Shown here piece by piece: positions 1 to 9,518 of a DNA stretch of 64,000 bases. The translations under genes were made by a program, and so were the position numbers. The notes under the pieces were generated by a model. That model had not been told where the DNA came from and did not search any database. It saw only the letters and a program-made list of their open reading frames with translations. Within the stretch, counting starts at the first letter, position 1. Each line of letters begins with the position of its first letter. This DNA comes from Longimicrobiaceae bacterium (lineage in GTDB: Bacteria; Gemmatimonadota; Gemmatimonadetes; Longimicrobiales; Longimicrobiaceae). The stretch lies in contig JASLAX010000041.1 of assembly GCA_030146875.1 (NCBI GenBank), positions 1 to 64,000 on the forward strand. The letters run 5' to 3'.

Positions 1-1167
1 ATGGCCCCCGCCGACGTGGTCAACGAGGTGAAGGCTTCCGGGCTGCGCGGCCGCGGCGGCGCCGGCTTCCCCACGGGGATGAAGTGGAGCTTCATGCCGC
101 CCAAGGGCGACAAGCCCCACTTTCTGGTGTGCAACGCCGACGAGTCGGAGCCCGGCACCTTCAAGGACCGCGAGCTGATCCGCTGGACGCCGCACGCGCT
201 GGTGGAGGGCTGCCTCCTGGGCGCCTACGCCATCCGCGCGGAGCACGCGTTCATCTACATCCGCGGCGAGTTCTTCGAGCCGGCGCAGGTGCTCGCCCGC
301 GCCATCGAGGAGGCGTACGAGGCCGGCTACGCCGGGCGCAACGTGATGGGGAGCGGGATCGACATCGACGTCACCCTGCACCTGGGCGCGGGCGCGTACA
401 TCTGCGGCGAGGAGACGGGGCTGCTCAACTCGCTGGAGGGGCGCCGCGGCGAGCCGCGCATCAAGCCGCCCTTCCCGGCGATCGCCGGCGCGTTTCGGCT
501 CCCCACCGCCGTCAACAACGTGGAGAGCCTGATCGCCGCCGCGCACATCGTGCAGAACGGCGCCGACTGGTACAAGCAGTGGGGCACGGAAAAGAGCACC
601 GGCACCAAGCTGTTCTGCGTCTCCGGGCACGTGAAGCGCCCCGGAAACTACGAGGTGCCGCTGGGCTTCAACTTCAAGGAGTTCATCTACGACGTGTGCG
701 GCGGCACGCCGGACGGGCGCCCCATCAAGGCGGTGATCCCCGGCGGCTCGTCGGTGCCCATCCTGACCGGCGACGAGCTGGACATCGGGATGGACTACGA
801 GTCCATGGCGGCGGCGGGCACCATGCTGGGGTGCGGCTCGGTGATCGTGATGGACGACACCACCAACATCGTGAAGGCGGTCCGCCGCATGGTGGACTTC
901 TACGCCCACGAGTCGTGCGGCCAGTGCACCCCCTGCCGCGAGGGCACGGCGTGGGCCGCCAAGATCCTGCGCCGCATCGAGAACGGCCGCGGCCACCCCG
1001 ACGACCTGGAGACGCTGCTCCAGATCTCCGACAACATGTCGGGGAAGACGATCTGCGTGCTCTCCGACGCGGCGGCCGCGCCCATCGTCTCCTCGATCGA
1101 GAAGTTCCGCGCGGACTACGAGGCGCTGATGCCGCAGGCGGCGCCCGCGCTCGCCGGCGCGCGCTAG
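1..1167 (+). CDS. nuoF: NADH-quinone oxidoreductase subunit F (5' partial)
   Basis: This is the NADH-binding, FMN-bearing subunit of the peripheral arm of complex I, which takes electrons from NADH and passes them to the Fe-S chain. The glycine-rich FMN/NADH motif GRGGAGFPTG is near residue 17. The N3 [4Fe-4S] ligands are C306, C309, C312 (SCGQCTPC) and C352. The 388 visible residues are about 40 fewer than is usual, and the frame is open from base 1, so the ATG there is probably internal and the true start lies upstream of the window. nuoG follows after a 14-nt gap. Confidence 0.95.
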   Translation: MAPADVVNEVKASGLRGRGGAGFPTGMKWSFMPPKGDKPHFLVCNADESEPGTFKDRELIRWTPHALVEGCLLGAYAIRAEHAFIYIRGEFFEPAQVLARAIEEAYEAGYAGRNVMGSGIDIDVTLHLGAGAYICGEETGLLNSLEGRRGEPRIKPPFPAIAGAFRLPTAVNNVESLIAAAHIVQNGADWYKQWGTEKSTGTKLFCVSGHVKRPGNYEVPLGFNFKEFIYDVCGGTPDGRPIKAVIPGGSSVPILTGDELDIGMDYESMAAAGTMLGCGSVIVMDDTTNIVKAVRRMVDFYAHESCGQCTPCREGTAWAAKILRRIENGRGHPDDLETLLQISDNMSGKTICVLSDAAAAPIVSSIEKFRADYEALMPQAAPALAGAR

Positions 1168-1181
1168 AAAGGGAGCCCAGA

Positions 1182-2798
1182 GTGGCCGAAGCCAACCAGA
1201 CGCCCGAGACCGTCACCTGCACCGTGGACGGCATGGAGGTGACGGTCCCCAAGGGGACCCGCATCCTCGACGCGGCCGCCGCGGCGGGCATCGACGTGCC
1301 GCACTACTGCTACCACCCGGGCCTCTCCGCCCCCGCCCAGTGCCGCATGTGCCTGGTGGAGGTGGAGAAGGCGCCCAAGCTGGTCCCGGCATGCACCGGC
1401 ACGGTGGCCGAGGGGAACGTGATCCACACCGTCAGCGAGAACGCCCTGAAGGCGCGCGAGGGGGTGCTGGAGTTCTACCTGGTGAACCACCCGCTGGACT
1501 GCCCCGTCTGCGACCAGTCGGGGGAGTGCAAGCTGCAGGACTACACCGCCGCCGAGGGGCGCGCCATCGGCCGCTCGCAGGAGCCCAAGCGGGTGCTGGG
1601 GCGCGACGACTTCGGCGGCGACGTGCTCTTCTACGCCGACCGCTGCGTGATGTGCACGCGCTGCGTGCGCTTCATGCGCGAGGTCGCGCAGGACGAGCGG
1701 CTCACGGTGGTGCAGCGCGGGCACCGCGCGGTGATCGACACCTTCTTCGAGGAGGGGCTGGAAGGCTCCCTCTGGGCCGACAACGTCGTCGACATCTGCC
1801 CGGTGGGCGCCCTGGTCTCCAAGGACTTCCTGCACAAGGCGCGGGCCTGGGACCTGGACCGCACGCCCTCCGTCTGCCCCAACTGCACCCAGGGGTGCAA
1901 CGTGCGCCTGGAGACGCGCGACAACCAGGTCATGCGGCTCAAGCCCCGGCCCAACGCCGAGGTGAACGCCCACTGGATGTGCGACTACGGCCGCCTGAAC
2001 TACGAGTGGATCAACCGCGGCGCGCGCCTGGAGGCGCCCATGGTGCGCGACGGCGACCGCCACGTGGCCGTCTCGTGGTCGGCCGCGCTCACGCGGCTGG
2101 CCGAGGCGCTCAGGGGCGCCTCGGGCGGGGTGCGCGCCGTGGTCTCCCCCTTCCTCTCCAACGAGGACCTGGGCGCGGCGCGCCGGGTGATGGAGGCCGC
2201 GGGCGGCGGCGAGGGCGTGTTCCGCTGCGAGACGGGCGAGGAGGTGCCGCTCCCCGGCTTCCCCACGCTCTCCCTGCGCCGCGACCGCGCGGCCAACGTG
2301 GTGGGCGCGGAGATCTTCGGCTACCGGCGGGCGGGTGGCGAGGATGGCCGCGGTGGGCTGGAGGAGGCCGCGGCGCACGCGGGCGTCCTGCTCGTGGTGG
2401 GCGACGAGCTGGCGGACGCCCCGGCGGACTTCGGCACGGGCGCGGCGCTCTTCGTGTACGTGGGCCAGTTCGGCTCGCCGGCGGCGCGCAACGCGCACTT
2501 CGTGCTTCCCGCCGCGACGTTCGCGGAGATGGAGGGGAGCTTCACCAACGTGCAGCGCCGCGTGCAGCGCTTCTGGCCGGCGGTGCAGGTGCCGGGGATG
2601 GCGCGCCCGGCGTGGCAGATCCTGGGCGTCCTGCTGGCCGGCCTGACCGACGCAGGCGCGCCGGGAACGGCGGCCGACGCCTTCGCGGCGCTGGGCGAGG
2701 TGGCCGCGGAGTTCCGCGGCATCGGCTGGGCGGACCTGGGCGCCAACGGGATGGTGCTGCCTGAGCGCGGCGCGCTCCTCCAGGCGAGCGGCGACTGA
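1182..2798 (+). CDS. nuoG: NADH-quinone oxidoreductase subunit G, short form
   Basis: This is the large Fe-S subunit of the complex I peripheral arm. The GTG at 1182 follows the GGGAG-rich stretch after nuoF. All cluster ligands are visible: [2Fe-2S] C43, C54, C57, C71; the His-ligated cluster H103, C107, C110, C116; C155, C158, C161, C206; and the distal N7-type set C232, C235, C239, C267 (Cx2Cx3Cx27C). At 538 residues it is much shorter than the 680-900 typical of the family. The molybdopterin-oxidoreductase-like part after about residue 290 is reduced, but it ends in a recognisable FVLPAATFAEMEGSFTN segment. The frame is intact, so this looks like a genuine compact NuoG, not a broken gene. 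Confidence 0.93.
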   Translation: MAEANQTPETVTCTVDGMEVTVPKGTRILDAAAAAGIDVPHYCYHPGLSAPAQCRMCLVEVEKAPKLVPACTGTVAEGNVIHTVSENALKAREGVLEFYLVNHPLDCPVCDQSGECKLQDYTAAEGRAIGRSQEPKRVLGRDDFGGDVLFYADRCVMCTRCVRFMREVAQDERLTVVQRGHRAVIDTFFEEGLEGSLWADNVVDICPVGALVSKDFLHKARAWDLDRTPSVCPNCTQGCNVRLETRDNQVMRLKPRPNAEVNAHWMCDYGRLNYEWINRGARLEAPMVRDGDRHVAVSWSAALTRLAEALRGASGGVRAVVSPFLSNEDLGAARRVMEAAGGGEGVFRCETGEEVPLPGFPTLSLRRDRAANVVGAEIFGYRRAGGEDGRGGLEEAAAHAGVLLVVGDELADAPADFGTGAALFVYVGQFGSPAARNAHFVLPAATFAEMEGSFTNVQRRVQRFWPAVQVPGMARPAWQILGVLLAGLTDAGAPGTAADAFAALGEVAAEFRGIGWADLGANGMVLPERGALLQASGD

Positions 2799-2820
2799 GG
2801 TAAACGGCGGGCAGGCGCAC

Positions 2821-2840
2821 GGCCGCGCGCACGCGCGGCC
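2821..2840 (+). other. Hairpin in the nuoG-nuoH spacer
   Basis: A perfect 8-bp stem GGCCGCGC/GCGCGGCC with a GCAC loop occupies the 70-nt gap between nuoG and nuoH, the largest gap in the nuo operon here. It has no T-tract after it, so it is more likely an RNA-processing or stability element, or a weak attenuator, than a terminator. Confidence 0.4.
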
Positions 2841-2868
2841 TCCCTCTCTCAGAGCGGAACACGGGACG

Positions 2869-4170
2869 ATGCAGGGCAGCACATCCAACTTGCACGAGGT
2901 GGCGGGGACCGCGTGGCTGGTCGCGTCGGTCCTCAAGGTCCTCATCGCCTTCACGGTCGTGATGGTGGTGGTGGCGCTGCTCACGCTGCTGGAGCGGAAG
3001 ATCAGCGCGTGGATGCAGGACCGCCTGGGGCCCAACCGCGTGGGCCCCGGCGGCCTGGGCCAGCCGCTGGCCGACGGGATCAAGAACATCCTGAAGGAGG
3101 AGACCAACCCGGGCGAGTCCAACCGGGTGTTCTTCACCCTGGCCCCCATGCTCTCCATCATCCCGGCGCTGGTCACCTTCGCGGTGATCCCGTTCGCCTC
3201 GCCGCTCCCCACCCCGTGGGGCGTGGTGTCGATGGTGGTGGCGGACCTGCCGATCGGCGTGCTCTTCCTGCTCGCCCTCTCGTCCCTGGGCGTCTACGGG
3301 ATCGTGATCGCGGGGTGGGCGTCGTCCAACAAGTACGCCCTGCTCGGCGGGCTGCGCGCCGGCGCGCAGATGATCTCGTACGAGATCGCGCTGGGCCTGT
3401 CGCTGATGAGCGTCTTCTTCCTGGCGGGGAACGTCTCGCTGCCCGAGATCGTCTGGAAGCAGCAGCAGCTCCACCTGTGGTTCGCGCTGCCGCTCTCGGT
3501 CTCGTTCTTCTTCTTCTGGATCTCCTCCTTCGCGGAGACGAACCGGCTGCCGTTCGACCTGCCCGAGGCGGAGTCGGAGCTGGTGACCGGGTACCACACC
3601 GAGTACTCGGCCATGAAGTTCTCCATGTTCTTCATCGCCGAGTACGCGCACGTGCTCACGGTGTCCGCGCTGATGGCCACGCTCTTCCTGGGGGGGTGGG
3701 ACATCCCGCTCTGGCAGGGCGACAACATGCTGGGGATGGTGGACGGGCGCTGGGTCGGCGCCGAGCCGGAGTGGTGGAAGACGCTCCTCACCTTCGTGGC
3801 GTTCGCGATCAAGACGCTGATCTTCATCGTGATCTTCATGCTGGTGCGGTGGACGCTCCCGCGCTTCCGCTACGACCAGGTGATGGACCTGGGGTGGAAG
3901 ATCATGCTGCCGACGGCGCTCGCCGTCCTGGTCGTCACGGCCGCCACGATCCTCACGCTGGACTCCATGGGCGTGGAGTACGGGCTCGTCTACGGCCTGG
4001 TGCTCACGGCGGTGAACGCGGTGATGCTGGTGATGGTGCTGTGGATCATGGACCGGGGCCACACGCTGGCCGGCACGGGTGCCATGGAGGAGAAGAGGGC
4101 GCACGCGCGGCGGCTCGCCGCGGCGCGCTCCCGGGGGGCGGCGATCCCCGCCGCCCACCGCACGAAGTAG
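2869..4170 (+). CDS. nuoH: NADH-quinone oxidoreductase subunit H
   Basis: This membrane subunit joins the peripheral arm to the proton-pumping arm and forms part of the quinone site. Conserved stretches include LLERKISAWMQDRLGPNRVG near residue 42, GGLRAGAQMISYEIALGLS and the AETNRLPFDLPEAESELV loop. About eight to nine hydrophobic segments are visible. At 433 residues it is longer than the roughly 325-residue E. coli protein. Part of the excess is a basic, Ala/Arg-rich C-terminal tail (last 35 residues), which is likely cytoplasmic. nuoI follows 12 nt later. Confidence 0.96.
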   Translation: MQGSTSNLHEVAGTAWLVASVLKVLIAFTVVMVVVALLTLLERKISAWMQDRLGPNRVGPGGLGQPLADGIKNILKEETNPGESNRVFFTLAPMLSIIPALVTFAVIPFASPLPTPWGVVSMVVADLPIGVLFLLALSSLGVYGIVIAGWASSNKYALLGGLRAGAQMISYEIALGLSLMSVFFLAGNVSLPEIVWKQQQLHLWFALPLSVSFFFFWISSFAETNRLPFDLPEAESELVTGYHTEYSAMKFSMFFIAEYAHVLTVSALMATLFLGGWDIPLWQGDNMLGMVDGRWVGAEPEWWKTLLTFVAFAIKTLIFIVIFMLVRWTLPRFRYDQVMDLGWKIMLPTALAVLVVTAATILTLDSMGVEYGLVYGLVLTAVNAVMLVMVLWIMDRGHTLAGTGAMEEKRAHARRLAAARSRGAAIPAAHRTK

Positions 4171-4182
4171 AGAGCGAGAGAC

Positions 4183-4680
4183 ATGGCTGCCACGGTCCGC
4201 GTGATGAAGCGCCCGGAGGGGAAGTCGTCGTACTTCCGGGCCGCGCTGAAAGGGATGGCGCTCACCTTCCGGCACATGGTGAAGCCGGACAAGGTGACCA
4301 TCCAGTACCCGGAGGAGCGCCGCCCGCTCTCCACGCGCTGGCGGGGCACGCACGTGATGGAGAAGCACGAGGACGGACGCCCCAAGTGCGTGGCGTGCGG
4401 CCTGTGCCCCACCGTGTGCCCGGCGAACTGCATCAAGCTGGTCCCCGGTGAGGACGACCAGGGGAACCGCTACCCGATCGTGTACGAGATCGACGAGTTC
4501 CGCTGCATCTTCTGCGGGATGTGCCAGGAGGTGTGCCCGGTGGAGGCCATCCACGTGGGCCAGCACTTCGAGAACGCCGAGTTCTCGCGCGATTCGTTCG
4601 TGTACGACCTGGACCGGCTGATGAAGCAGGAGCACCCGTCGACGCTCCTCTGGGACCCGTCCGACCCGGCGTCGGAGTAG
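4183..4680 (+). CDS. nuoI: NADH-quinone oxidoreductase subunit I
   Basis: This ferredoxin-like subunit carries clusters N6a and N6b and relays electrons towards N2 and quinone. The two 4Fe-4S motifs are C69, C72, C75, C79 and C108, C111, C114, C118, each followed by proline (CP). The length of 165 residues is normal for the family. It sits in the standard nuoH-I-J order. Confidence 0.96.
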   Translation: MAATVRVMKRPEGKSSYFRAALKGMALTFRHMVKPDKVTIQYPEERRPLSTRWRGTHVMEKHEDGRPKCVACGLCPTVCPANCIKLVPGEDDQGNRYPIVYEIDEFRCIFCGMCQEVCPVEAIHVGQHFENAEFSRDSFVYDLDRLMKQEHPSTLLWDPSDPASE

Positions 4681-4714
4681 GCGTGCCACGCGCCGCGACC
4701 ACCTCCACGGAACG

Positions 4715-5236
<522 letters not shown>

Positions 5237-5244
5237 GGAGCCCC

Positions 5245-5544
5245 GTGATCCCTCTCTCCTACTCCCTGGCCCTGAGCGCGATCCTCTTCTCCATCGGGAT
5301 CGCCGGGGTGGTGGTGCGGCGCAACGCCATCGTGCTGTTCATGTGCGTGGAGCTGATGCTCAACGCCGTGAACCTGGTGTTCGTCTCCCTGGCGCCGTAC
5401 GCGGGGGTCCAGGGCCAGGTCATCGTCTTCTTCGTCATCGCCGTGGCGGCCGCCGAGGCCGCGGTGGGGCTGGCGATCATCATCTCGGTCTTCCGGCACC
5501 GCGAGACGGTCGACATGCAGAACTTCAGCCTGCTGCGCTGGTAG
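5245..5544 (+). CDS. nuoK: NADH-quinone oxidoreductase subunit K
   Basis: This is the 99-residue, three-helix subunit of the complex I membrane arm. The GTG at 5245 is chosen because GAGGAG overlapping the nuoJ stop precedes it by a few bases and because the product then has the usual family length. The membrane-embedded glutamates needed for proton transfer are visible in CVELMLNAVNL and AAAEAAVGLAI. Confidence 0.94.
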   Translation: MIPLSYSLALSAILFSIGIAGVVVRRNAIVLFMCVELMLNAVNLVFVSLAPYAGVQGQVIVFFVIAVAAAEAAVGLAIIISVFRHRETVDMQNFSLLRW

Positions 5545-5548
5545 CCAC

Positions 5549-7876
5549 GTGATCCTCCTACAGGAAACCGCCGCGCAGGCGGGCCACGCGGCCGATGCCG
5601 CGCACGGCGCCTTCGAGGCGTTCGGCCTTCCGCTCCTGCTGCTCCTGCCCCTGCTGGGCTTCCTGGCGAACGGCGCGCTCTCGCTGCTCGCCGCGCGCCG
5701 CGCCCTCCCGAAGCTGCCGCCCGTGGGCGACCCGCACTGGGACGCGCACCAGGCGCACGCCAGCGAGCAGGAGCACCACGCCGACGCGCACGGCGAGCAC
5801 CCGGCCGACCACGACGCCCATGCGCACGGGCACGACGCGCACGACGACCACGGGCACGCGCACGCGCACCGCCCCAAGCCGTTCACGCACACCCTGCCCA
5901 GCATCATCGCGCCGGGCGTGCTGCTGGCCGCCTTCGGCGTCGCCCTGGTCAACTTCTTCCGCATGCTCGGGGCGGAGATGCACGCGCCCCACGTGCAGAC
6001 GCTGTGGAGCTGGATGCCGGTGCCGGACGGCCGGGTGGGCGACGAGCTGATCGGCGGGCTGAACGTGGACTTCGCCCTTCAGCTCGACCCGCTGTCGATG
6101 CTGATGACGCTGATCATCACGGGCGTGGGCTTCCTGATCCACGTGTTCTCGATCGGCTACATGCGGGAGGACCCCGGGTACCCACGCTTCATGGCGTACC
6201 TGAACCTCTTCATCTTCTTCATGCTCACGCTGGTGCTCGGCGCCTCGTACCCCGTGATGTTCGTGGGGTGGGAGGGGGTGGGGCTCTGCTCGTACCTGCT
6301 GATCGGCTTCTGGTTCACGGAGAAGGCCAACGCCGACGCGGGGAAGAAGGCGTTCATCGTCAACCGCATCGGCGACTTCGGGTTCCTGATCGCGATGTTC
6401 CTGCTCTGGGTCCACGTGGGCTCGCTGGACTTCGTGACGGTGATGGAGCGCGCCCCCCTCACGCTCGCCTTCGGCGGCGCGGTGGTGACGGCGATCACGC
6501 TCTTCTTCTTCCTGGGCGCCGCGGGGAAGAGCGCGCAGATCCCCCTCTACGTGTGGCTGCCGGACGCCATGGCGGGGCCGACGCCGGTGTCCGCGCTGAT
6601 CCACGCGGCGACGATGGTCACTGCGGGCGTCTACCTGGTGGCCCGCTCGGCCACGCTCTTCACCATGGCCCCGGTCTCGTCGCTCGTTGTGGCCGTGGTG
6701 GGCACGCTGACGGCGGTCTTCGCGGCCACCATCGGCCTGCGGCAGTGGGACATCAAGAAGGTGCTGGCGTACTCCACCGTGTCGCAGCTCGGCTTCATGT
6801 TCGCCGCGGTGGGGATGGGCGCGTACACGGCCGGCGTGTTCCACCTGATGACGCATGCCTTCTTCAAGGCCTGCCTGTTCCTTGGCTCCGGCGCGGTGAT
6901 CCACTCCATGCACCACGCCTTCCACGCCACGCACAACCCGGCCGACGCGCAGGACATGCGCAACATGGGCGGGCTGCGCAAGCCGCTGTTCTGGACCTTC
7001 GTCACCATGGGGATCGCCACGCTGGCCATCGCGGGCGTGCCGCCGTTCTCCGGCTTCTTCTCCAAGGACGAGATCATCGGCGCGGCCTGGCTGGGCGCGG
7101 CGGGGCACAACCCGCTCGCGGAGGGGATGCTGCACGTGCGGATGGATCCCCGCCCGTGGATGCTGGCCATCGGCGTCATTCTGAGCGTTACCGCGTTCAT
7201 CACGGCCTTCTACATGGGCCGCATGATGATCTACACCTTCTTCGGCCGGTTCCGCGGCGGCGAGACGGAGCGCCAGCACCTGCACCAGGGCGACTGGACG
7301 CTCACCCTGCCGCTGATCCTGCTCGCCGTGCTGTCGACGGTCGGCGGCCTGCTGAACGTCGAGGAGGAGGTGCCGATCGTCGGCCTGTTCAACGTCGACG
7401 GCGAGGGCGGCGCGCTGCACCGCTGGCTGCACCCGGTGCTGCAGGGGAGCGAGGACGTGCTGCGGAACACCGTGGGCCAGGCGACCGAGGCGCACCACGC
7501 GGCCTGGCCCATCTTCCTTGCCATCGCCATCGGCATCGGCGGCCTGGCCCTGGCCTGGTGGCGCCTGCGCCGCTCCGCGGACGAGATGACGACGGAGGAG
7601 CCGGCGTACCGCAGCGGGGGCGCCCGGTGGCTCTACAACAAGTACTACGTGGACGAGGGGTACGACCGCCTGGTCGTTCGCCCCACGGGCGCCGTGGCGC
7701 GCTTCCTGGCCTGGCTGGACCGCTGGCTGGTGGACGGCCTGGTGGACCTGGCGGGGCGGCTCTCGCAGCTCCTGGGGCTGCTCGCCGGGCGCCTGCAGAC
7801 CGGCCAGGTGAACACCTACGCGCTGGTGATCATCGTCGGGCTGCTGGCGGTGCTCGGCTCCTTCGTGGCCCGCTGA
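5549..7876 (+). CDS. nuoL: NADH-quinone oxidoreductase subunit L with His-rich insert
   Basis: This is the distal antiporter-like, proton-pumping subunit carrying the long lateral helix. Family motifs are present: WEGVGLCSYLLIGFW, AGKSAQIPLYVWLPDAMAGPTPVSALIHAATMVTAG and the HAFFKACLFLGSG helix. It is 775 residues long, against about 610-650 usually. Part of the excess lies between the first two hydrophobic segments, where residues 63-107 form a His/Asp/Ala-rich loop with 16 histidines. A second acidic stretch lies near the C-terminal helix. The start is GTG, 4 nt after nuoK. The His-rich loop could bind metal, but nothing in the sequence proves it. Confidence 0.95.
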   Translation: MILLQETAAQAGHAADAAHGAFEAFGLPLLLLLPLLGFLANGALSLLAARRALPKLPPVGDPHWDAHQAHASEQEHHADAHGEHPADHDAHAHGHDAHDDHGHAHAHRPKPFTHTLPSIIAPGVLLAAFGVALVNFFRMLGAEMHAPHVQTLWSWMPVPDGRVGDELIGGLNVDFALQLDPLSMLMTLIITGVGFLIHVFSIGYMREDPGYPRFMAYLNLFIFFMLTLVLGASYPVMFVGWEGVGLCSYLLIGFWFTEKANADAGKKAFIVNRIGDFGFLIAMFLLWVHVGSLDFVTVMERAPLTLAFGGAVVTAITLFFFLGAAGKSAQIPLYVWLPDAMAGPTPVSALIHAATMVTAGVYLVARSATLFTMAPVSSLVVAVVGTLTAVFAATIGLRQWDIKKVLAYSTVSQLGFMFAAVGMGAYTAGVFHLMTHAFFKACLFLGSGAVIHSMHHAFHATHNPADAQDMRNMGGLRKPLFWTFVTMGIATLAIAGVPPFSGFFSKDEIIGAAWLGAAGHNPLAEGMLHVRMDPRPWMLAIGVILSVTAFITAFYMGRMMIYTFFGRFRGGETERQHLHQGDWTLTLPLILLAVLSTVGGLLNVEEEVPIVGLFNVDGEGGALHRWLHPVLQGSEDVLRNTVGQATEAHHAAWPIFLAIAIGIGGLALAWWRLRRSADEMTTEEPAYRSGGARWLYNKYYVDEGYDRLVVRPTGAVARFLAWLDRWLVDGLVDLAGRLSQLLGLLAGRLQTGQVNTYALVIIVGLLAVLGSFVAR

Positions 7877-7892
7877 CGACCTCCGAGACCAA

Positions 7893-9506
7893 ATGAGCGG
7901 ATTCTTCGCAAGCCACTGGGTCCTGACCTTCCTGATCGCGTTCCCGCTCGTGGGCGCCCTGCTGGTGATGCTGGCGCCCGAGGGGAGCGCGCGGCGCGTG
8001 GCGCTGGGGGTGGGGCTGGTGGAGCTGCTGGTGTCGGTGCCGCTGTTCTGGACGCACGACACGGCCGCCACCTGCCAGCAGACGGCGATCCAGACGGCGC
8101 GCACGGTCGGGGTGACCACGGTCCCCTTCTCGAACTGCGCGGACTTTGGCTGGATCCCCGACTGGGGGATCCACTACCGCATCGGCATGGACGGCATCTC
8201 GCTGTTCATGGTGCTGCTCACCACGCTGCTGCTGCCCCTGATGGTGCTGGGGTCGTGGACGTACATCCGCGACCGCCGGCGGCAGTACTACGCCGCGCTG
8301 CTGGCGCTGACGGCCGGCGTGGTGGGGGTGTTCGTCTCCCTGGACATGTTCCTGTTCTACGTGTTCTGGGAGGTGATGCTGATCCCCATGTACTTCCTGA
8401 TCGGGATCTGGGGGGGCAAGGAGCGCATCTACGCCGCGGTGAAGTTCTTCCTGTTCACCGCGTCGGGGTCGCTGCTCATGCTGGTGGCCATCCTGTTCAT
8501 GTTCATGAAGACGTACACCACCATGGGGGTGGCGTCGTTCTCGTACTTCGACTTCCTGACGCACCTGCAGTACACGCGGATCGAGCAGTACCTGCTCTTC
8601 CTGGCGTTCGCGCTGGCGTTCGCGATCAAGGTGCCGGTCTTCCCCTTCCACACCTGGCTTCCGCACGCGCACGTGCAGGCGCCCACCGCCGGCTCCGTGG
8701 TGCTGGCCGGGGTGCTGCTGAAGATGGGGACGTACGGCTTCATCCGCTTCGCGCTGCCGCTCTATCCTGACGTCTCCCGCTACCCGCAGGTCGCCTTCTT
8801 CGCGATGGTGCTGGGGCTGGTGGGGATCGTCTACGCCGCGCTGGTGGCGGCGGTGCAGCCCAACGCCAAGAAGCTGGTGGCGTACACCTCGGTGGCGCAC
8901 CTGGGCTTCGTGATCCTGGGGATCTTCGCCTTCAACCTGCAGGGCATGCAGGGGGCGCTGCTGGTGATGATCGGGCACGGGCTCTCCACGCCCATGCTCT
9001 TCTTCCTGCTGGGCATGCTGTACGAGCGCCGGCACTCGTACGAGATCGAGGACTTCGGCGGGCTGGCCGCCTCGGTCCCCGTCTTCGCGGGGATGCTGGT
9101 CTTCGCGGCGATGGCCTCCATCGGGCTGCCGGGCACCTCGGGCTTCGTCTCGGAGTTCCTGGTGCTGCTGGGCGCGTTCAAGGCCGCCCCCATCATGGCG
9201 CTGCTGGCGACCACGGGGGTGATCTTCGCCGCGTACTACATGCTGCCGATGGTGCAGAAGACGCTCTTCAACCGCCTGGACCGCCGCGCGAACCGGCACA
9301 TGCCCGACCTGAACGGCCGCGAGCTGGCGATCCTGTTGCCGCTGGTGGCGCTGATCCTGTGGATCGGCGTGTACCCCAAGCCGATCCTGGAGCGGATGGA
9401 GCCCGCCGCCCGGTCCATCCTGGCGTCCACGCGCGAGTCGCGCCTCCTCCCCGACCCCGCGCAGTTCGGCGGGCCGGTGGCGGCGGGCGAGCCCCGCAAC
9501 CCGTAG
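7893..9506 (+). CDS. nuoM: NADH-quinone oxidoreductase subunit M
   Basis: This antiporter-like subunit of complex I has about 14 transmembrane helices. Conserved features are FWEVMLIPMYFLIGIWGG (with the key Glu of helix 5), IKVPVFPFHTWLPHAHVQAPTAGSVVLAGVLLKMG and YTSVAHLGFV. Its 537 residues are close to the family length. It begins 16 nt after nuoL. Confidence 0.96.
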   Translation: MSGFFASHWVLTFLIAFPLVGALLVMLAPEGSARRVALGVGLVELLVSVPLFWTHDTAATCQQTAIQTARTVGVTTVPFSNCADFGWIPDWGIHYRIGMDGISLFMVLLTTLLLPLMVLGSWTYIRDRRRQYYAALLALTAGVVGVFVSLDMFLFYVFWEVMLIPMYFLIGIWGGKERIYAAVKFFLFTASGSLLMLVAILFMFMKTYTTMGVASFSYFDFLTHLQYTRIEQYLLFLAFALAFAIKVPVFPFHTWLPHAHVQAPTAGSVVLAGVLLKMGTYGFIRFALPLYPDVSRYPQVAFFAMVLGLVGIVYAALVAAVQPNAKKLVAYTSVAHLGFVILGIFAFNLQGMQGALLVMIGHGLSTPMLFFLLGMLYERRHSYEIEDFGGLAASVPVFAGMLVFAAMASIGLPGTSGFVSEFLVLLGAFKAAPIMALLATTGVIFAAYYMLPMVQKTLFNRLDRRANRHMPDLNGRELAILLPLVALILWIGVYPKPILERMEPAARSILASTRESRLLPDPAQFGGPVAAGEPRNP

Positions 9507-9518
9507 GGAACGACACGC

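Noticed and set aside
1164..3212. Long open frames on the minus strand opposite nuoF-nuoH (and similar frames elsewhere)
   Set aside because: They are antisense shadows caused by high GC; their products are Arg/His/Gly-rich with no domain, and the plus-strand genes have full motif support.
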